Shown: positions 42,490-51,364 of the stretch, piece by piece
Layout of the letters: every line of letters starts with the position of its first letter
Numbering within the stretch: the first letter of the stretch is position 1
Assembly: GCF_000403455.2 (NCBI RefSeq)
Contig: NZ_KE159737.1
Coordinates: 116,987 to 180,986 of the forward strand
DNA: 64,000 nucleotides
From: Dorea sp. 5-2
GTDB taxonomy: Bacteria > Bacillota > Clostridia > Lachnospirales > Lachnospiraceae
Direction: 5' to 3'
Program-made: the position numbers and the translations under genes
Notes under the pieces: generated by a model
What the model was told of the DNA's origin: nothing
Seen by the model: only the letters and a program-made list of their open reading frames with translations
Databases searched by the model: none

Positions 42490-43083
42490 TTAAAAAAGCC
42501 CGTTCAGATAGGTCTCCAACGAACGCTTCATATTACCTTCAAAATCAGTTTCGCCGCCCTTGAGGCACCATTCGAAGACATTTCCGATCACGATCATACG
42601 AATATCCGTTGCAATCTCGTCCAATCCGACGGAGGGCGACACGATACCGGCGTCAATTGCCTTCTGCAGATAGTTCGAGACGGTGACGATCGGGTAAGGA
42701 CGGTCGGACCAGATCAGAGGATTCAGAGACTGGTTCTTGGGCGTATAATAATTCGCCATGAATTCGACTCCCAGTTTCTGGCAATAATGTACGTAATTCA
42801 GATATACATAGATGATCGCCTGCTTTGCCTCGGCGGGATCGCGGGGCATATCCAGAAGATCCGGGTTGATGCTTGGCTGTTCTTCGATATAATAAGACAG
42901 CAGATCGTCTTTCGTCTTGAAATGATGATAGAAGCTTCCGTTCGAGACGCCGGCTTCTTCGCAAATGTTCTTGATGGAGAGCTGTTCATACCCCTTCTTC
43001 TGTAAGATATGCCTGGCGGCGCGGAAGATCTTTGCCTTAGTCTCCTGGGATTTCAGTTGTTGTTTGGAAAGTTCCTGCTTCAT
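42490..43083 (-). CDS. TetR-family transcriptional regulator
   Basis: 197 residues. The N-terminal DNA-binding domain is typical (TKAKIFRAARHILQKKGYEQ, then IKNICEEAGVSNGSFYHHFKTKDDLL). The C-terminal ligand domain is of the short TetR_C type with Trp and Tyr-rich helices (PLIWSDRPYPIVTVSNYLQ). Candidate targets are the operator-like repeats beside the lipid kinase gene (42292) or its own promoter. The ligand is unknown. Confidence 0.92.
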   Translation of the reverse strand: MKQELSKQQLKSQETKAKIFRAARHILQKKGYEQLSIKNICEEAGVSNGSFYHHFKTKDDLLSYYIEEQPSINPDLLDMPRDPAEAKQAIIYVYLNYVHYCQKLGVEFMANYYTPKNQSLNPLIWSDRPYPIVTVSNYLQKAIDAGIVSPSVGLDEIATDIRMIVIGNVFEWCLKGGETDFEGNMKRSLETYLNGLF

Positions 43084-43168
43084 GTATATTACAACTCCTT
43101 GAGTAGTATTTCTGCCTGCGCAACCCGATTATATCATAGCAGGGTATGATTTTCAAGAAGACCGGGCA

Positions 43169-43197
43169 TTGCACATTCGGCGGAATTTCGATATAAT
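43169..43197 (+). promoter_or_regulatory. Promoter of tex
   Basis: TTGCAC (43169-43174) and TATAAT (43192-43197) with 17-base spacing, followed by a 145-base leader that contains a compact folded element. Confidence 0.7.
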
Positions 43198-43208
43198 AGG
43201 AGGCGTGA

Positions 43209-43279
43209 GCCGCCCGCCGGTGTAATCTGCATTATATCCGGCAAGACTTTGCGGGACGATGCTACATCGGCAGGGCGGC
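43209..43279 (+). other. Three-way-junction fold in the tex leader
   Basis: GCCGCCC (43209-43215) pairs with GGGCGGC (43273-43279) and encloses GCCGG/CCGGC (43216-43242) and CGATG/CATCG (43256-43268). The helices abut directly. No intrinsic terminator follows; the start codon is 67 bases downstream. It could be a regulatory RNA element or a chance fold in GC-rich leader. Confidence 0.4.
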
Positions 43280-43346
43280 AAGAGATACTACGTATTCCGG
43301 ATGCAGGGATATGCCGGAATACATTAAGGCAGAAAGGGTATATAGC

Positions 43347-45503
43347 ATGGATATTAATCAGAAGATCACAGAAGAACTGGGAGTGAAGAAGTGGCAGGTG
43401 GATGCTGCGGTCAAGCTGATCGACGAGGGCAACACCATCCCATTTATCGCTCGGTATAGAAAAGAGGCGACAGGAACGCTTGACGACGAGCAGCTCCGTA
43501 AGCTTCATGAGCGGCTGACTTATCTGCGTAATCTGGAAGAAAAGAAAGAACAGGTACTGTCCAGTATCGAAGAACAAGGGAAACTTACGGAGGAATTAAG
43601 GAAGCAGATCCTTGCGGCGGAGACGCTGGTGGTCGTGGAAGACTTATACCGCCCGTACCGTCCGAAGAGAAGGACAAGGGCGACCATAGCGAAGGAGAAG
43701 GGATTAGAACCTCTGGCGGCAGTCATAACGCTGCAGAAGACGAAGCAGCCTGTCGAGGAGATCGCGGCAGAGTACATAGATCCGGAGAAGGGCGTCAATA
43801 CTGTAGAAGAGGCGGTTGCAGGAGCGAAAGATATCATTGCCGAAAGTATTTCCGATGAGGCGGATTACCGGATCTGGATCCGGAAGATCACGGCGCAGAA
43901 GGGACGTGTTATCTCTGCGGCGAAGGACGAGAAAGCGGAATCGGTGTATGAGATGTATTATGACTTTGAAGAGCCGGTGAACCGTCTGGCAGGGCACCGT
44001 ATCCTGGCGCTGAACCGCGGGGAGAAGGAGAAGTTCCTTACGGTTAAGATCGAGGCGCCGGAAGAGGATATCATCCGTTATCTGGAGAAGAAGACAATAC
44101 ATGGGGATAACCCTTACACGACGCCGATATTGAAGGCGGTTGTGGAGGACAGCTATAAGCGTCTGATCGCGCCGGCGATCGAGCGGGAGATCCGCAATGA
44201 TCTGACCGAGAAGGCGGAAGACGGCGCGATCGAGGTATTCAAGAAGAATCTGGAACAGCTTCTGATGCAGCCTCCGATCGTAGGACAGACTGTCCTTGGA
44301 TGGGATCCGGCATTTCGTACCGGATGTAAGCTTGCCGTGGTAGATCCCACCGGCAAGGTGATCGGGACTACGGTCATCTATCCGACGGCGCCGACTACGC
44401 CGCAGAAGATCAAGGCGTCTAAGGATCTGCTTAAGAAGATCATCCCCAAGTATGGTATTACACTGATCTCCGTGGGAAACGGCACGGCATCCAGGGAGTC
44501 GGAGATGTTCATCGTGGAACTGCTCAAGGAGATCCCGCAGAAGGTACAGTATGTGATCGTAAACGAGGCGGGGGCGTCCGTATATTCCGCAAGCAAGCTG
44601 GCGTCCGAGGAATTCCCGAAGTTTGACGTCGGGCAGAGAAGCGCCACGTCCATCGCAAGAAGGCTACAGGATCCGTTGGCAGAGCTTGTCAAGATCGACC
44701 CGAAGTCCATCGGGGTAGGGCAGTATCAGCACGATATGAACCAGAAGAAATTGACCGAAGCGTTGTCCGGAGTGGTGGAGGACTGTGTAAACAGAGTCGG
44801 CGTAGACCTGAATACGGCGTCGGCACCGCTCCTTGCATACATCTCAGGGATCTCGGGGACCATCGCGAAGAATATCGTGGCATACCGGGAAGAGAACGGG
44901 AAGTTCACAAGCCGCAAGCAGCTGCTGAAGGTTGCGAAGTTAGGGCCAAAGGCATTCGAACAGTGTGCCGGTTTCATGCGGATCCAGGGAGGCGATAACC
45001 CGCTTGACGGGACGAGCGTGCATCCGGAATCCTATGAGGCGGCGGAAAAGCTTCTGACGAAACAGGGCTTTGCTGCCGCAGATATCAACGGCGGGAAACT
45101 GGTAGGGCTGTCGCTGACGATCCGGGATTATAAGAAGCTGGCAGAGGAGCTTGCCGTCGGAGAGATTACTCTAAGAGATATTGTGAAGGAGTTGGAAAAG
45201 CCCGCAAGAGATCCGCGCGACGAGATGCCGAAGCCGATCTTAAGAACCGACGTCCTGGAGATGAAGGATCTGACCGAGGGGATGATCTTAAAGGGCACGG
45301 TGAGGAATGTGATCGACTTCGGGGCATTTGTGGACATCGGCGTTCATCAGGACGGGCTTGTGCACATCTCTGAGATCACGGATAAGAAGTTTATCAAGCA
45401 TCCGCTGGAGGTCGTGAGTGTGGGTGATATCGTAGACGTCAAGGTACTGAGCGTGGATCTTAAGAAGAAGCGGATCCAGCTTACCATGAAGGGGATCTCA
45501 TAA
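43347..45503 (+). CDS. tex: Tex, S1-domain RNA-binding transcription accessory protein
   Basis: 718 residues, full family length. The N-terminal HTH-like Tex domain starts MDINQKITEELGVKKWQVDAAVKLIDEG, then NTIPFIARYRKE. A YqgF/RNase-H-like domain is near 325-450 (GWDPAFRTGCKLAVVD). A helix-hairpin-helix follows (LAYISGISGTIAKNIVAYREENG), and a C-terminal S1 domain (GMILKGTVRNVIDFGAFVDIGVHQDGLVHIS). Tex binds nucleic acid and associates with the transcription and translation machinery. ATG 43347 is preceded by AAAGGG; an upstream in-frame ATG at 43311 lies in the leader. Confidence 0.96.
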   Translation: MDINQKITEELGVKKWQVDAAVKLIDEGNTIPFIARYRKEATGTLDDEQLRKLHERLTYLRNLEEKKEQVLSSIEEQGKLTEELRKQILAAETLVVVEDLYRPYRPKRRTRATIAKEKGLEPLAAVITLQKTKQPVEEIAAEYIDPEKGVNTVEEAVAGAKDIIAESISDEADYRIWIRKITAQKGRVISAAKDEKAESVYEMYYDFEEPVNRLAGHRILALNRGEKEKFLTVKIEAPEEDIIRYLEKKTIHGDNPYTTPILKAVVEDSYKRLIAPAIEREIRNDLTEKAEDGAIEVFKKNLEQLLMQPPIVGQTVLGWDPAFRTGCKLAVVDPTGKVIGTTVIYPTAPTTPQKIKASKDLLKKIIPKYGITLISVGNGTASRESEMFIVELLKEIPQKVQYVIVNEAGASVYSASKLASEEFPKFDVGQRSATSIARRLQDPLAELVKIDPKSIGVGQYQHDMNQKKLTEALSGVVEDCVNRVGVDLNTASAPLLAYISGISGTIAKNIVAYREENGKFTSRKQLLKVAKLGPKAFEQCAGFMRIQGGDNPLDGTSVHPESYEAAEKLLTKQGFAAADINGGKLVGLSLTIRDYKKLAEELAVGEITLRDIVKELEKPARDPRDEMPKPILRTDVLEMKDLTEGMILKGTVRNVIDFGAFVDIGVHQDGLVHISEITDKKFIKHPLEVVSVGDIVDVKVLSVDLKKKRIQLTMKGIS

Positions 45504-45574
45504 GAGGAGATCGTGATTCAAGATCACGGATGAAATTGGTTATAAGATCATAATAAGAGTGGCGGGGGAAGCGT

Positions 45575-46450
45575 ATGAAAATGAACTGGAGAAAAAGTCT
45601 TGAGACTATAATATGCGTATTGCTGGGAAATATTGCCCTGGCGGTCGCGGTAGGGGCGTTTATCGTTCCCCACGGCATCATCACGGGCGGTTCGACCGGT
45701 ATTGCCCTTACGATAAATCATTATGTCAAAGGGAACCTGTCAGTGACGATCTTTATCGTAAATATATTACTTTTCATCCTGGGGACAATTGTACTGGGGA
45801 AGAAATTCGCATTGACGACATTGGTCAGTACGGTCGTATATCCGGTCTTTTTGTCCATTGTTCAGGCGATTCCCGGGATTACAAAGCTTACGGACCATAT
45901 CATGCTTGCCTCACTCTACGGAGGAGCCGTGCTGGGGCTTGGGATCGGACTGGTGGTACGGGTAGGTGCTTCCACAGGAGGTACAGATATCCTTGCGCTG
46001 GTGCTCCATAAGTGGTTCCATATCCCTTTGGCTGTGTTCATATATATGGTGGACTTTTCGGTGCTTTTGTGCCAGGCGTTCTTTTCGAACTCAGAGCAGA
46101 TCCTTTATGGTATTCTTGTACTGGTGGTGGCTGCGATGGCGCTGAACCGGGTCATGTTGATGGGGCAGTCGCAGATTCAGCTCTTTATCATAACCGAGAA
46201 GTATGAAGAAGTAAAAGAGAAGGTGTTAAAGGAGATTGACGCCGGGGTTACGATGGTCCATATCGAGACGGGGTACGGAGCGAAGCAGCAGAAAGGCGTG
46301 CTGTGCGTGATCCCGAACCGGAAGCTGTATTCCGTTAACCAGGTGGTCCAGTCGGTTGATCCGAAAGCGTTTATCACGATCACACAGATCAATGAAGTAC
46401 GCGGGAGAGGATTTACCATAGAAAGAGATGCAGATATTGACAGACTTTAA
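45575..46450 (+). CDS. YitT-family membrane protein (DUF161 + DUF2179)
   Basis: 291 residues. About five membrane spans with the family motif VGAFIVPHGIITGGSTGIALTI and LVVRVGASTGGTDILALVLHKWF. A cytoplasmic DUF2179 domain follows (residues about 205-285: VKEKVLKEIDAGVTMVHIETGYG, VIPNRKLYSVNQVV). The substrate is unknown; such proteins are thought to be transporters. GGGGGAAG lies before the ATG. It is a single gene between tex and a strong terminator. Confidence 0.93.
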   Translation: MKMNWRKSLETIICVLLGNIALAVAVGAFIVPHGIITGGSTGIALTINHYVKGNLSVTIFIVNILLFILGTIVLGKKFALTTLVSTVVYPVFLSIVQAIPGITKLTDHIMLASLYGGAVLGLGIGLVVRVGASTGGTDILALVLHKWFHIPLAVFIYMVDFSVLLCQAFFSNSEQILYGILVLVVAAMALNRVMLMGQSQIQLFIITEKYEEVKEKVLKEIDAGVTMVHIETGYGAKQQKGVLCVIPNRKLYSVNQVVQSVDPKAFITITQINEVRGRGFTIERDADIDRL

Positions 46451-46464
46451 GAATGTAAGAATGT

Positions 46465-46496
46465 CGCCCCCAAGCTCTGGAGTTTGGGGGCGCTGT
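46465..46496 (+). terminator. Terminator after the YitT-family gene
   Basis: CGCCCCCAA (46465-46473) pairs with TTGGGGGCG (46484-46492), followed by CTGTCTT, just 14 bases after the stop codon. Confidence 0.75.
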
Positions 46497-46614
46497 CTTA
46501 GTGTCTGCTCTGCAAGGGAGGAAGTTGATAATGACTGAATATTCTGATAATAGAGTTAAAAATATAGAACAGACAAAAAAAGTAATAAAAAGCGAATAAA
46601 TAATAAAAAACGGG

Positions 46615-46643
46615 TTGACAAACAGAGATAAGTGTGATATCTT
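46615..46643 (+). promoter_or_regulatory. Strong promoter of a short transcript upstream of marR
   Basis: TTGACA (46615-46620) and TATCTT (46638-46643) have 17-base spacing. The transcript would run about 310 nt and end at the hairpin 46913-46955. Confidence 0.65.
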
Positions 46644-46699
46644 ATATTTAACAAATAACAAACCCGAATACAAGACAGACGCGAGCTGTAAGTAAGAGG

Positions 46700-46810
46700 A
46701 TGTTATTTAAGATCAACACAAGTGTTGGAAAAAGATTCTTGAGAAGAAGGCGCTTAAGATCAGGAATCGAAGAGTTTATGAAAAGGAGGTACGGACCACC
46801 AAAAGCTTAA
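46700..46810 (+). CDS. Possible 36-residue basic leader peptide
   Basis: ATG 46700 to TAA 46808-46810 encodes a very basic peptide with KRFLRRRRLRSG in the middle and RRYGPPKA at the end. The only Shine-Dalgarno-like sequence (AAGAGG) touches the ATG, which is too close for efficient initiation, so translation is doubtful. The RLR tract resembles the arrest motifs of macrolide-sensing leader peptides. The same RNA folds several hairpins (ACAG/CTGT, CAACAC/GTGTTG, GATTC/GAATC), so it may instead be a structured ncRNA. Confidence 0.3.
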   Translation: MLFKINTSVGKRFLRRRRLRSGIEEFMKRRYGPPKA

Positions 46811-46912
46811 ACTTATCTTAACAAAACACCAGGATCGGACAGTGAATTGGTAGAACACCGAGGAATCTGAACCGAAAAGAAAGAGGTAAAAAAGAATGAT
46901 CGAAGTATCAGA

Positions 46913-46979
46913 GTAAAGGCGGGTATCAATGGGAACGATTGATATCCGTCTTTACATATTGACATTTTATTTTTTTGTG
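46913..46979 (+). terminator. Intrinsic terminator of the short transcript
   Basis: GTAAAGGCGGGTATCAAT (46913-46930) pairs with ATTGATATCCGTCTTTAC (46938-46955) around GGGAACG, an 18-bp stem, followed by a T-rich stretch (46965-46977). The marR promoter starts inside this T-rich stretch. Confidence 0.75.
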
Positions 46980-47026
46980 ATAAAATATGTTTGATATAAA
47001 ACAGTTCTGATACAAACAATTTGTTT
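46959..47026 (+). promoter_or_regulatory. marR promoter and palindromic operator candidate
   Basis: TTGACA (46959-46964) and TAAAAT (46981-46986) have 16-base spacing. AAACAATTTGTTT (47014-47026) is a perfect 13-base palindrome close to the expected transcript start, a likely MarR autorepression site. Confidence 0.6.
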
Positions 47027-47075
47027 CCGAACAATTAATATGAGGTGCAAAAAGAGAATTCCGGAGGAGGTAGAG

Positions 47076-47588
47076 ATGAGAAAACGAGAAGAGCGGATCG
47101 GCTTTGAGATACGCAGGCTGGATCATATGCTTGCAAGGAATCTGCAGGCACGTGTGAAAGCGGCGGGGCTTGACGAGGTCACGATCATGCATGGCTGGAT
47201 CATCCGCTATCTGTATGCGAACCGGGAGAAGGATATTTTCCAGAAGGACATGGAACAGCATTTTTCGATCGGGAGATCCACGGTCACGAACATCATCCAG
47301 TTGATGGAGAAGAAGGGATTCGTTGCGCGGGAATCTGTGGAACATGACGCCCGGCTGAAGAAGGTGATCCTGACGGAGAAGGGCATACGGAGCCATGAGA
47401 TGATAGAGAGGCTGATAGAAAATCTTGACACGAGCCTCGTGGAAGGGATTACGGATGAGGAATTATCCGTATTCTATACTGTAGTTAAGAAATTATCTGA
47501 GAATCTTACGAAACAGGGTATGGACGTAGTCCGTGCGGGCAGTAAAGAAGTTGGGAACGGGACGATTGGCAAAGGAGGAATGGAATGA
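47076..47588 (+). CDS. MarR-family transcriptional regulator
   Basis: 170 residues. Winged helix with MHGWIIRYLYANREKDIFQKDMEQHFSIGRSTVTNIIQLMEKKGFV and the wing DARLKKVILTEKG. Start 47076 follows GGAGGAGG. Its end overlaps the ATG of the first ABC exporter gene by 4 bases. The layout (autoregulated MarR followed by two half-transporter exporters) is the common drug-efflux operon of Firmicutes. Confidence 0.94.
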   Translation: MRKREERIGFEIRRLDHMLARNLQARVKAAGLDEVTIMHGWIIRYLYANREKDIFQKDMEQHFSIGRSTVTNIIQLMEKKGFVARESVEHDARLKKVILTEKGIRSHEMIERLIENLDTSLVEGITDEELSVFYTVVKKLSENLTKQGMDVVRAGSKEVGNGTIGKGGME

Positions 47589-49333
47589 TCCGGATTTTAT
47601 TGCGTGAAGTAAAAGAGTATAAGAAAGCTTCTGTCGCGACGCCGCTGTTCATGATCTTGGAGGTGCTGATGGAGATGATGATTCCATTTCTGATGGCTTC
47701 CATCATAGACGACGGCGTCAATGCGGGAGATATCGGGCATATCTATAAAGTCGGCGGGGTTATGGTCGCGGCGGCGTCCATCGGATTGCTGGCGGGAATA
47801 GCAGGAGGAAGGTACGGCGCCAAGGCGAGCGCCGGTCTGGCGAAGAATCTGCGGGAGACGATGTTCAACCACATCCAGACATTTTCATTTGCAAATATTG
47901 ACAAATACAGTACGGCGGGGTTGGTGACGCGGCTTACGACAGATGTGACAAATGTACAGAACGCCTATCAGATGACGCTTCGAATGTTCACCCGTGCGCC
48001 GGCAAGCCTTCTGTGCGCCATGGTCATGGCGTTTCGTATCAACGGAAGGCTTTCTAGCGTCTATCTGGCGGCGGTGGTGATCCTCGGTATTCTTCTGGCG
48101 GTGATCATGAGTCATGCGACCCGGTATTTTCAGCAGGCATTTCCCAAGTATGACGATATGAACGCGTCCGTTCAGGAGAATGTGTCTGCGATCCGTGTGG
48201 TGAAGGCGTACGTCCGGGAAGAGCAAGAAACAGTCAAGTTCAGGAAAGCAAGCGAGAACATCTACCGGATATTCATGAAGGCGGAGGGGAATCTTGTATA
48301 CAATGCGCCGCTGATGCAGCTGACGGTCTATAGTTGTATCCTGCTGATCAGTTGGATGGGGGCGAAGATGATCGTTGCTTCTGAGCTTACGACAGGCGAG
48401 CTGATGAGCCTGCTGGCTTATTGTATGAACATCCTGATGAGCCTGATGATGCTGTCCATGGTATTCGTCATGATCTCCATGAGTATGGCGAGTATCCGGC
48501 GTATCTCGGAGGTGTTAAGGGAAAGCAGCGACATCGAGAATCCTAAAGAGCCGGTATATGAAGTGGCGGATGGGAGCATTGAATTTAGGCATGTGGATTT
48601 TGTGTACCGTAAGGACAGCGAAAGCCCGGTGTTAAAGGATATCAATCTCAAGATCCGTTCCGGTGAGGTGATCGGGATCATCGGGGGAACAGGAAGTGCG
48701 AAGACCAGCCTGGTGAACCTGATCAGCCGCCTCTATGACGTGACAGGCGGAGCAGTCTGCGTGGGAGGAAGGAATGTCAGGGAATATGACATGGAAACCC
48801 TGCGGAACCAAGTGTCCGTGGTACTGCAGAATAACGTGCTGTTCTCCGGTACGATCCTCGACAACCTGCGGTGGGGCAACCGGGAAGCGACGGAGGAAGA
48901 ATGCCGGGAAGCATGCCGCCAGGCGTGTGCGGATGAGTTCATACAGCGTTTCCCGGAAGGATATGAGACGTATATCGAACAGGGAGGCAGCAACGTGTCC
49001 GGAGGTCAGAGGCAGCGGCTGTGTATTGCGCGGGCATTGCTCAAGAAGCCGAAGATTCTGATCCTGGACGACAGCACCAGCGCGGTGGACACGGCGACGG
49101 ATGCGAAGATACGCAAGGCGTTCCGGGAGGAGATCCCGGACACGACGAAACTGATCATTGCACAGAGGATCGGAAGTGTAAAGGATGCGGACCGTATCAT
49201 TGTTATGGATGAAGGATGCGTAGACGGCTTCGGTACCCATGAGGAGCTTCTGCGGGAAAATGCCATTTACCGGGAGGTCTATGAGTCCCAGACCAACGGC
49301 GGTGGAGATTTCGATGAGAAGGCAGGTGATTAG
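47585..49333 (+). CDS. ABC exporter half-transporter A, heterodimer member with atypical catalytic site
   Basis: 582 residues. A six-span transmembrane domain (1-320) precedes an ATPase domain: Walker A IIGGTGSAKTSL, Q-loop VVLQNNVLF, signature NVSGGQRQR, Walker B ILILDDSTSAVD. The usual catalytic Glu after Walker B is Asp, and the switch His is replaced by Gln in IIAQRIGS. Both are marks of the degenerate site in heterodimeric exporters such as BmrC/TM287. It pairs with the next gene, starting 2 bases after its stop. It probably exports drugs or lipids under MarR control. Confidence 0.93.
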   Translation: MIRILLREVKEYKKASVATPLFMILEVLMEMMIPFLMASIIDDGVNAGDIGHIYKVGGVMVAAASIGLLAGIAGGRYGAKASAGLAKNLRETMFNHIQTFSFANIDKYSTAGLVTRLTTDVTNVQNAYQMTLRMFTRAPASLLCAMVMAFRINGRLSSVYLAAVVILGILLAVIMSHATRYFQQAFPKYDDMNASVQENVSAIRVVKAYVREEQETVKFRKASENIYRIFMKAEGNLVYNAPLMQLTVYSCILLISWMGAKMIVASELTTGELMSLLAYCMNILMSLMMLSMVFVMISMSMASIRRISEVLRESSDIENPKEPVYEVADGSIEFRHVDFVYRKDSESPVLKDINLKIRSGEVIGIIGGTGSAKTSLVNLISRLYDVTGGAVCVGGRNVREYDMETLRNQVSVVLQNNVLFSGTILDNLRWGNREATEEECREACRQACADEFIQRFPEGYETYIEQGGSNVSGGQRQRLCIARALLKKPKILILDDSTSAVDTATDAKIRKAFREEIPDTTKLIIAQRIGSVKDADRIIVMDEGCVDGFGTHEELLRENAIYREVYESQTNGGGDFDEKAGD

Positions 49334-49335
49334 AG

Positions 49336-51240
49336 ATGGCAGGACCGATGAGTAGAGCGCCAAGGGGCGTAAAACCGCAGGTGGAGAATCCGATGAAGAT
49401 CTTTAAGCGGCTGACGGCGTATGTGTTCCAGTATTATAAGTTCCACTATATTGCCGTGATCGTGTTGATCTTCGTGAGTGTACTTGCCAACGTGCAGGGG
49501 ACGATGTTCATGAAGAATCTGATCGACGATTACATAACGCCGTTTCTTATGACGGATGCGCCGGATTTTTCCCCGTTGGCAAATGCGATCGCGCAGGTGG
49601 CGTGTTTCTATGGCGTGGGGATTCTTTCCACCTATATGTATAACCGGATCATGATAACGGTGACCCAGGGAACCCTCAGGTCGCTGCGGGACGATGTATT
49701 TGCCCATATGGAGCGGCTGCCCATTCAGTATTTTGACACCCATGCACATGGGGATATCATGTCTGTCTATACCAATGATATCGACACGCTGCGCCAGATG
49801 ATCAGCCAGAGCATCCCTCAGGTGGTGAGCAGCGGGATTACGATCGTCAGCGTATTCGTCAGTATGCTGATCTTAAGCGTACCGCTGACGGCGGTGACCC
49901 TTGCTATGGTGGCGGTGATGATCGCAAGCACCAAGGCGGCGGCAGGAAGAAGTGGGAAATATTTCCTGGAGCAGCAGAAGAATCTTGGGGCTGTGAACGG
50001 GTATATCGAGGAAATGATGAACGGGCAGAAGGTGGTCAAGGTGTTCTGCCATGAGGAAGAGAACAAGAAGGCGTTCAAAGAGCTGAACGACCGTCTGTTC
50101 GTCAGCGCAGACAGGGCGAATACTTTTGCTAATTTCCTGGGACCGATCAATGCCCAGCTTGGAAATATCAGTTATGTGGTGTGCGCCATCGTAGGCGGCG
50201 CGCTTGCGCTTCATCATGTGGGTGGATTTACCTTGGGAGGGCTTGCGAGCTTCCTGACATTTAACAAGAGTTTCAGCATGCCGATCAATCAGGTAAGCCA
50301 GCAGTTGAACGCTGTGGTCATGGCAATGGCGGGCGCGCAGCGTGTGTTTGCCCTGTTAGATGAGAAGGAAGAGCAGGACGACGGGTATGTTACGCTGGTC
50401 AATGCCGTATCGAAAGACGGGAAACTGACGGAGAGCGACGCAAGGACCGGTAGGTGGGCGTGGAAACATACCCACCAGGCGGACGGCAGTGTGGATTATG
50501 TGGAGGTCAGAGGCGATGTGGTGTTCAACGGCGTGGATTTTGGTTACAGCGACGATAAGATCGTACTCCATGACGTGAAATTATTTGCCGAGCCCGGGCA
50601 GAAGATTGCCTTCGTCGGCTCTACCGGGGCAGGGAAGACGACCATTACGAATTTGATCAACCGGTTCTATGATATTCAGGACGGTAAGATCCGGTACGAC
50701 GGGATTAATATTAATAAGATAAAGAAGGCGGATCTGCGCAGGTCTCTTGGGATCGTACTGCAGGATACTCATTTATTTACCGGGACGGTGATGGAGAATA
50801 TCCGCTTCGGGAAACTGGATGCGACGGACGAGGAGGTCATGGCGGCGGCGCGGCTTGCCAATGCGGACGGGTTCATCCGGAGGCTGCCGGGCGGGTATGA
50901 TACGATGCTGACCGGGGACGGCGCGAATTTAAGCCAGGGACAGCGTCAGCTGCTTGCGATCGCGAGAGCGGCTGTGGCGGATCCGCCGGTGCTGATCCTG
51001 GATGAGGCGACCAGTTCGATCGACACCAGGACGGAGCGGATCGTGCAGGATGGAATGGATAAGCTGATGAACGGGCGGACGACGTTTGTGATCGCCCACA
51101 GGCTTTCGACGGTGCGTAATTCGGATTGTATCATGGTTCTTGAACAAGGAAGGATCATCGAACGGGGGACGCATGAACAGTTGATCGATGAGAGGGGGAG
51201 GTATTATCAGCTGTATTCCGGGAACTCGATCACCGCATGA
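49336..51240 (+). CDS. ABC exporter half-transporter B, catalytically complete partner
   Basis: 634 residues. The N-terminal extension is longer than in its partner, followed by six spans and an ATPase domain. Walker A GSTGAGKTTI, signature LSQGQRQLLAIARA, Walker B VLILDEATSSID with the catalytic Glu, and the switch His in VIAHRLS are all intact. An insert of about 25 residues (residues about 355-385) precedes the ATPase domain. It forms a heterodimer with the product of 47585-49333. Confidence 0.95.
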   Translation: MAGPMSRAPRGVKPQVENPMKIFKRLTAYVFQYYKFHYIAVIVLIFVSVLANVQGTMFMKNLIDDYITPFLMTDAPDFSPLANAIAQVACFYGVGILSTYMYNRIMITVTQGTLRSLRDDVFAHMERLPIQYFDTHAHGDIMSVYTNDIDTLRQMISQSIPQVVSSGITIVSVFVSMLILSVPLTAVTLAMVAVMIASTKAAAGRSGKYFLEQQKNLGAVNGYIEEMMNGQKVVKVFCHEEENKKAFKELNDRLFVSADRANTFANFLGPINAQLGNISYVVCAIVGGALALHHVGGFTLGGLASFLTFNKSFSMPINQVSQQLNAVVMAMAGAQRVFALLDEKEEQDDGYVTLVNAVSKDGKLTESDARTGRWAWKHTHQADGSVDYVEVRGDVVFNGVDFGYSDDKIVLHDVKLFAEPGQKIAFVGSTGAGKTTITNLINRFYDIQDGKIRYDGININKIKKADLRRSLGIVLQDTHLFTGTVMENIRFGKLDATDEEVMAAARLANADGFIRRLPGGYDTMLTGDGANLSQGQRQLLAIARAAVADPPVLILDEATSSIDTRTERIVQDGMDKLMNGRTTFVIAHRLSTVRNSDCIMVLEQGRIIERGTHEQLIDERGRYYQLYSGNSITA

Positions 51241-51259
51241 AAATACGTCTTGTAAATGG

Positions 51260-51288
51260 TTGCATCTTGTCACAGATTTTCTTATAAT
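51260..51288 (+). promoter_or_regulatory. Promoter of the UPF0597 gene
   Basis: TTGCAT (51260-51265) and TATAAT (51283-51288) have 17-base spacing, 76 bases before the start codon. Confidence 0.7.
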
Positions 51289-51364
51289 ATAGATAAATAT
51301 GTTGGAGGGAACCGAAAAATGAGGAATTGTGAAGAAATAAGGCGGTTCCCGAAGGAGGAGAAAC

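Noticed and set aside
42159..43005. Plus-strand open frames over the lipid kinase/TetR gap
   Set aside because: They run antisense to two well-supported genes and through the intergenic hairpins; no start signal is present.
46645..46910. RNase P RNA, tmRNA or SRP RNA
   Set aside because: I could not find the conserved cores of these RNAs; the region stays an unassigned candidate.
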